A DNA stretch of 64,000 nucleotides from Ceraceosorus guamensis (taxonomy: Eukaryota > Basidiomycota > Exobasidiomycetes > Ceraceosorales > Ceraceosoraceae). Location of the stretch: NCBI RefSeq assembly GCF_003144195.1, contig NW_020290007.1, positions 253,556 to 317,555 on the forward strand, written 5' to 3'. The first letter of the stretch is position 1. Each line of letters begins with the position of its first letter. The notes under the pieces are model-generated. The model was given only the letters and a program-made list of their open reading frames with translations, was not told where the DNA came from and searched no databases. A program made the translations under genes and the position numbers. Shown here one piece after another: positions 59,216 through 64,000 of the stretch.

Positions 59216-60856
59216 GGATCACAAGCCCGGAAGCCGAAGGCTGTGGAGGGCTAGTGGTGTGAGCGCGGAGACAAATGCCTCCCGTGCAGCTAGTGTTCGC
59301 TGCCGAATCAAAAAGAAATCTGCGGGAGGGTTCACTCACCGCTGACGCCACGAGCGGAACCTCTCACTGTTTGCAGCGCACACAAAAATTCAAATCCTGA
59401 CTGTGGAAAAGAAAGTCCGATTGATTTGTTATATTATTATCAGCGAAAGGGTAAGTTTGTTTCCATGGAGTAGGGTCGGAGTCGCCCGTCTCGTCCAGCA
59501 TACTCGCACTCCGCGTCCCGATGCTGCAAGCCATGAACGAGCCGCTTTCTTTCGAGAACTACAGCGACGCCGCAAGCAACAATGCAAGCCAAAATGAAAG
59601 GGATCTGAAAGCCACTATGATGGGCGTGCTTCGGCAAGGCTTGCTTCTGCGCAGCGACGTTGAGCGCCACAGCAACTTGAGGGATGTCAAGATGGCGAGA
59701 AGAGCTTGTCATCAAGGCCACAGCCATATGGCACGAAAGGTTGGACAAAGATGAATTCTGGACGTGCCGTAGGGTCTTCAAAGGTTTCGCCGCGGCTTTC
59801 AAACATCTTGCAACTTGGTAATCGTGCTAAATGACTTTTGACTTGAGGTTAAGTGCCGACCGCTCGAGCGGAAGTAAATCGACTACGTGCGTTTCAAAAT
59901 CTTTCGTCGACGTCATCTCAACCGCCTGCTGACTCGCCTCGGCTACAGTACGAGGCAAAGTGAACGATGGCCCGCACGCAGTAGTACGAAGGCAAAGTTG
60001 AGCGCCGAGTATTCGAGCGCCTTCACAAGAGTCATTGAACGAACTCTTCTTGACGGAAGTCTACCGCTCACGTTGACCCGTGAAGGTTTCGAAGGTGGCG
60101 GCGATGTACTCACCTACCGCGAAGGCATCACCCTTTCTCTAAAGTTCCCATGACCGCGCAAGAGCCTATAAGCATGACGCCGGCCTTGCGATGTAATATG
60201 AACCCTCCGGGTTCGATGAGCCCTTCACACAATACGGCGGGCGATGCGCTGGTGCCTTCATCACTTTCAATCTGTGCCGAGAGTTACAGCGGGACGAACT
60301 TTGTGATCGACTCAAGTCTGTCTATCATCTTGCGTAGGGCTCGAGCCGATGCAGGATACGGCGACTTGATAGCACTTTTCACTCGCACTAAACGAGCCCA
60401 GAGAGAAGCAACAGCCGGAAGTCTTGGCTCGAAGTGCAACAATTAGAAACTCCTTTGATAATCACCCGCCAGAACGAGAGACGTGAATTGCTTTTTCGGG
60501 ATGATCACCGATCGCACTCTGACTGCGCGCGTAAATGTGCCGACACGCGTGTACCATCCATCACACGCACGCACGATCGAGGCAGCAAGCCGATCGACAT
60601 GGCTTACTTTTGCCCGCTCGGTGCGCTTTTGTTGAGCGCGGCACGCACAGGCGCCATAACATGTAGCTTGTAGTCTGCAGTAAGTGTAAGTAGTCGTAGG
60701 ACGGTCGTGAGTACCTCTCTGAAACAACCTGTTGAACCAGGTGGAGTTGAGCATGCCTGTCTGGGCGATGATCGCATCACGATCTTCCGTCATCCGTCGT
60801 GCCATATCGGTTGCGCGTGTTCACGCGGCCAAGTGACCTGATTTTTGAGGACCCAC

Positions 60857-60886
60857 AGTCGTGAGTCTGGGTCACGAGTCATGAGT
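60857..60886. repeat. ACTCGTGA-type array
   Basis: AGTCGTGAGTC (60857-60867) and GTCACGAGTCATGAGT (60871-60886) are copies of the dispersed unit, about 1.5 kb before the MFS gene. Confidence 0.7.
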
Positions 60887-62376
60887 GCACCCCCATCAAA
60901 AGCCGGAGGTCGAGCTCGTCGCGGACCGCCGCGACAGAAACGACGGTTCACAACGCGGCGGAGGGCTTGCCTCTGGTTATGTGCTGGCCTTGGGCACGGA
61001 TTGTGCAGCTGCGCAGCTACACATCATAAACAGCCGTCGCGCCGTTGTATTCCGCAACAATCTGAAGCACGAAGCATCAAATTGCTGCAAAGCGCGCGAG
61101 CCGCGCGCGCCTCGAGAGTTGCAGCCGCGTGCCCGGCATGCTGCACATGCGCCGGTTAGCGCGTCAATTTCTCTGGGGAAGTTACTGAGAGAGGAGAACT
61201 TTCCGTGCGGCTGCTTGGCGTAAATCCGCTAGGGGTCCTCGCGGGGAGCAATGCATGGAGACCCGCGCTTTGGGTCCCGGCTTGCTCACCCTGTGCGCCT
61301 CCTCGATCCTCAGTGCCATGTCAAAGATTCCTATTCGTGTAAAATCATCTGCAAACGAAATAGGCCGCGCCAGAGCTCGGTGGGCTGCTCGCGCTGCCAA
61401 GGCCTCCCATACAGCATGCGTATGTGCTGTGATGGCCAGATCAGTGAAATGAGACGTGGCTGCGCGGCGAAGGACGCGGGAGATATGCTGAGATATGCAT
61501 GGTCACGCTGTCTCTCCGCGGCATATATGCAGCAGCATGTCTCCGACACCTGAGCATGCATGGAGTGCCGGGCGAGCTGATCCGGGCAGGAGGTGAGTAT
61601 ACCCCAGCTCGGCTGCGGCCCGCAGCTTGCGCGAAACCATTTGCATTTGCCTCTCGAAGTTGTGTCTCATTTCTGAGAAACCTAGCAGTAGGAGTTGGCT
61701 CTGCAGGTACTACTGCTGTGGTTCATTAGCGATTGCAAAGGTTAACAACCGCATGAGTTGAAGCCAAGCAAAAGGGCCAAGAGAGTGTTGAGGAGCGTGC
61801 AGCCCGTCTTCTGGGTGGATTTGGCTCACCGCTGCGTCTCCGCCCACTCGTATTCGATCGTACTTGGCAAGTGCTGTCTTTCCTCCGCACTCGAACTCAA
61901 ACCTGTCAAACCTTGTCCGCGTCCCTTGGAGGGTGAAACACGCTCTCGCTGTGTTCTCGTCGCGCTAAGGCCAGTTGCGAGAGTCGGTGACCCTCGCTCC
62001 GCTGCTTTCCTCTCCATTCATCTCATCGTGCATCGTTACCCTCCCTAAACTTGCCCTTAACGCAGCCTCCCCCTCTCCGAATCGTTCGTTTCCAAAATCC
62101 CTTTTGCATCCGGCAGTGCTAAGCACAGGCAAGCTTGTTTCACATCAGCGCCCAGCCCTCGGCGCTCGCTTACCTGCAGCTTTCCACCAATCCTTTCCTT
62201 CCTTGGCTCCGCCAAAGGCTCGCCCGCTTCCGTCCTGCGTACTCGCAAGTCTGTCGCTCTATATCCACCTCATCGGTACATATATACTCTCGACTGATCC
62301 CCGTGTCCGTAGTCGCCGCGTTGTTAGCATTGCTACTACCACCCTCGTCCCTTCTGCTTCTCTGACTCGCACAGGC

Positions 62377-62384
62377 AAACCCTA
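62377..62384 (+). promoter_or_regulatory. Telo-box-like AAACCCTA before the MFS start
   Basis: AAACCCTA lies 9 bases before the ATG at 62394. A reverse-orientation counterpart, TAGGGTTAG, lies just before the F-box gene start. Telomere-like boxes near start sites are bound by Tbf1-type Myb proteins in some fungi; here it is only a sequence match. Confidence 0.3.
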
Positions 62385-62393
62385 GCTTGCGCG

Positions 62394-64000
62394 ATGTCGT
62401 ACCCATCTTCTTCCCGCCGTGGGCCGGCTGGTCCTCAACACCTCAGCGTCCGCGACCCGCGGGCACAACCTCGCTCATTCACACCATCCGACGATCCGTA
62501 CGGGTTCGACTCTCCAATTCCACCAGAGGACGGTGCGCATACACCCATTCGTCACGATGGCTCCCACGCGCCCAATGGATATGCTACACCTAATTCTGGC
62601 GTGTCCGAAGACTTCAATGTCGATGATCCCGCGCCCACACCATACACTCCCTACAACCTGAATAACACTCGAGCTCGCAACTCAAATGCTACGCTCGTAT
62701 CCACTGCGAGTCAGGACTTCTTTGGCATGGAGACCGCCATGCAGGAGCACCCGGACCGCAGGCCGAACTCCAGAAATGCAGGCCGGGATTCGCGGCTGGG
62801 ACGCTTCGGCGGAGTGTTCTCACCGACTGCTGCGATGTGGGAAGCCGGCGCGAATCGCGACCGGTACAATCGACTCAGTCGGCAACTCAACTCAGCGATC
62901 TCGCACGCGCCAGCGATCCCCAATGTTCGTCTCAACACCCTGGACAAGGTGTCCGAAGAGAAGCGCATCGCTGATCCCGAGACGGAGCAGAAGAAGAAGC
63001 CTCTGCGAACCAAGAAAACGAAGCGTTTCTGGCTCATCTTCGCCGCGCTGATGGGCGTGACTTGCTTGACTGGTGAGCTTTTAAGATGCTGCATGACATG
63101 CGCTCGACGTAGTGCACGCGTGTTGACCGTGTGTTGACCGTGAATTCACCCTTCTCCGCTCAGCTATCGACATGTCCATCATCAGTACTTCCTTGCCAAC
63201 CATCGTCGCGCAGCTTCCACAGTCCAGAATTCCAGCAACTTGGATCACGTCTGCTTTCTTGTTGACAACGACCGCATTTCAACCGTTCATGGGTGGCCTC
63301 GCAGATGTCGTCGGTCGCAGAAACTCTCTCGTCACTGCAGTGGTGCTCTTCCTGGTCGGATCTCTCATTTGCGCTCTCGCCAAGGATATGCTTACGCTCG
63401 TCGCGGGCCGTGGCGTTCAAGGTGTTGGCGGTGGTGGTGTTCAGGCAATCGCAGAAATCGTTCTCTCCGACTTGACCACCCTTCGAGAACGTGGCCTGTA
63501 CGTTGGTCTAATTTCGCTCGTTTTCGCCGTCTCGACCTTTATCGCTCCAGTCCTCGGAGGTGTCTTCTCCGAGACCGACTGGCGATGGATCTTCTGGATG
63601 AATCTGCCTCTTGGTGGAGTGGTACTAGCTATGATCATCCCGACAATGAAGTTGCACACACCTCCGATGCCTTGGAAAGAGAAGCTCCACCGTATGGACA
63701 TCCCTGCCAACTTGGTACTCTTTGGCTCGGTCATTGCACTTCTCATCGCCATCACGGAAGGTGGAGTTGAGCATCCTTGGGGCTCGGCTAGGATTATCGG
63801 ACCTCTTGTTGCCGGTAGCGTTGGTATCGCAATCTGGCTCGCTCTGGAGTTCATTCCCAACCGTTTCGCTCCAGATCCCGTCCTGCCTCTGCGTCTATTC
63901 ACCAACATCACCGCTGGAACTTGCTTCTTCATGACGTTCATCCACGGCATTGTGACTTACGGTGCTACGTACATCCTGCCAGTCTACTTCCAGTCCATTA
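62394..64000 (+). CDS. DHA2-type MFS drug:H+ antiporter (3' end outside window)
   Basis: Exons 62394-63072 and 63164-64000, running off the window. It is a plasma-membrane exporter of the major facilitator superfamily, probably 14-TM DHA2. A hydrophilic N-terminal tail of about 215 residues, rich in Pro/Ser/Arg/Asn, precedes TM1 (FWLIFAALMGVTCLTAIDMS), which the 91-nt intron splits. Motif A is seen as GGLADVVGRRNSL, and motif C plus the following block as APVLGGVFSETDWRWIFWMN with LPLGG. About nine membrane segments are visible before the edge. The substrate cannot be told from sequence. The long tail is larger than usual and may carry phosphorylation sites. The start follows a long CT-rich leader. 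Confidence 0.88.

Larger units (their letters stand above)
56853..62393. promoter_or_regulatory. Largest gene-free region, divergent
   Basis: About 5.5 kb between divergent genes. I found no domain-bearing open frame and no splice chain. It contains the bipartite hairpin at 59147-59215, ACTCGTGA-type strings at 60857-60886, several TAGGGTT/AAACCCT motifs (near 57362, 57734 and 62377) and a CT-rich leader before the MFS gene (about 61850-62370). Confidence 0.55.

Noticed and set aside
1-64000. Mobile or virus-derived elements
   Set aside because: I found no transposase, reverse transcriptase, capsid-like protein, long terminal repeats or long terminal inverted repeats.

Overview
This window is nuclear DNA of a basidiomycete fungus, most likely Ustilaginomycotina (a smut or a smut-related yeast-like fungus). 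Nearly all genes are split by short introns, mostly 65-105 nt with GTGAGT-type donors. The gene set includes a basidiomycete-type SH3/WW/RasGEF Cdc25 and a macrofage-activating-glycoprotein-type surface protein. Intergenic DNA carries many degenerate ACTCGTGA/TGACTC strings of a kind I associate with smut genomes; that last point, and the exact placement, are inference. I see no transposon, virus-derived element, rRNA gene, CRISPR array or convincing tRNA.

Layout: 0.6-2.7 kb ADE4 (purine synthesis, +); 3.4-4.8 crotonase-fold enzyme with a peroxisomal C-terminus (-); 6.2-8.8 F-box protein (+); 9.4-10.0 secreted Kre9-like protein (-); 11.2-14.0 eleven-exon carboxylesterase (+); 14.5-15.8 GPI-type MAGP-like glycoprotein (-); 19.1-22.4 large secreted DUF5695-like protein (+); 23.1-25.0 MetX-family acetyltransferase (+), convergent with UBA2, SUMO E1 (-, 25.2-27.5); 28.5-30.5 double RING-type protein (+); 32.5-33.1 small secreted glycopeptide-like protein (+); 33.8-34.4 UQCC2/Cbp6-like complex III assembly factor (+); 34.8-36.8 mitoribosomal mS45-like protein (-), divergent from ISY1 splicing factor (+, 37.4-38.8); 39.2-43.0 large disordered protein with one conserved block (-); 46.3-51.4 CDC25 RasGEF (-); 55.3-56.9 monoglyceride-lipase-like hydrolase (-); 62.4-end DHA2-type MFS transporter (+), cut by the window edge.

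The genes are mostly unrelated housekeeping and secretory functions, not a cluster. Exon joins were worked out by eye from splice signals, reading phase and family conservation; the lengths in phase add up for every gene model given. About a third of the window is gene-free. Long gaps (15.8-19.1, 43.0-46.3, 51.4-55.3 and 56.9-62.4 kb) hold low-complexity tracts, a 69-nt bipartite hairpin, a 50-G run, a (CTG)12 run next to a Z-DNA-type tract, and the dispersed ACTCGTGA-type arrays. Those arrays are the best candidate for an undescribed signal: every one I found lies outside genes, in gaps that contain at least one gene start, and none in the gaps between gene ends.
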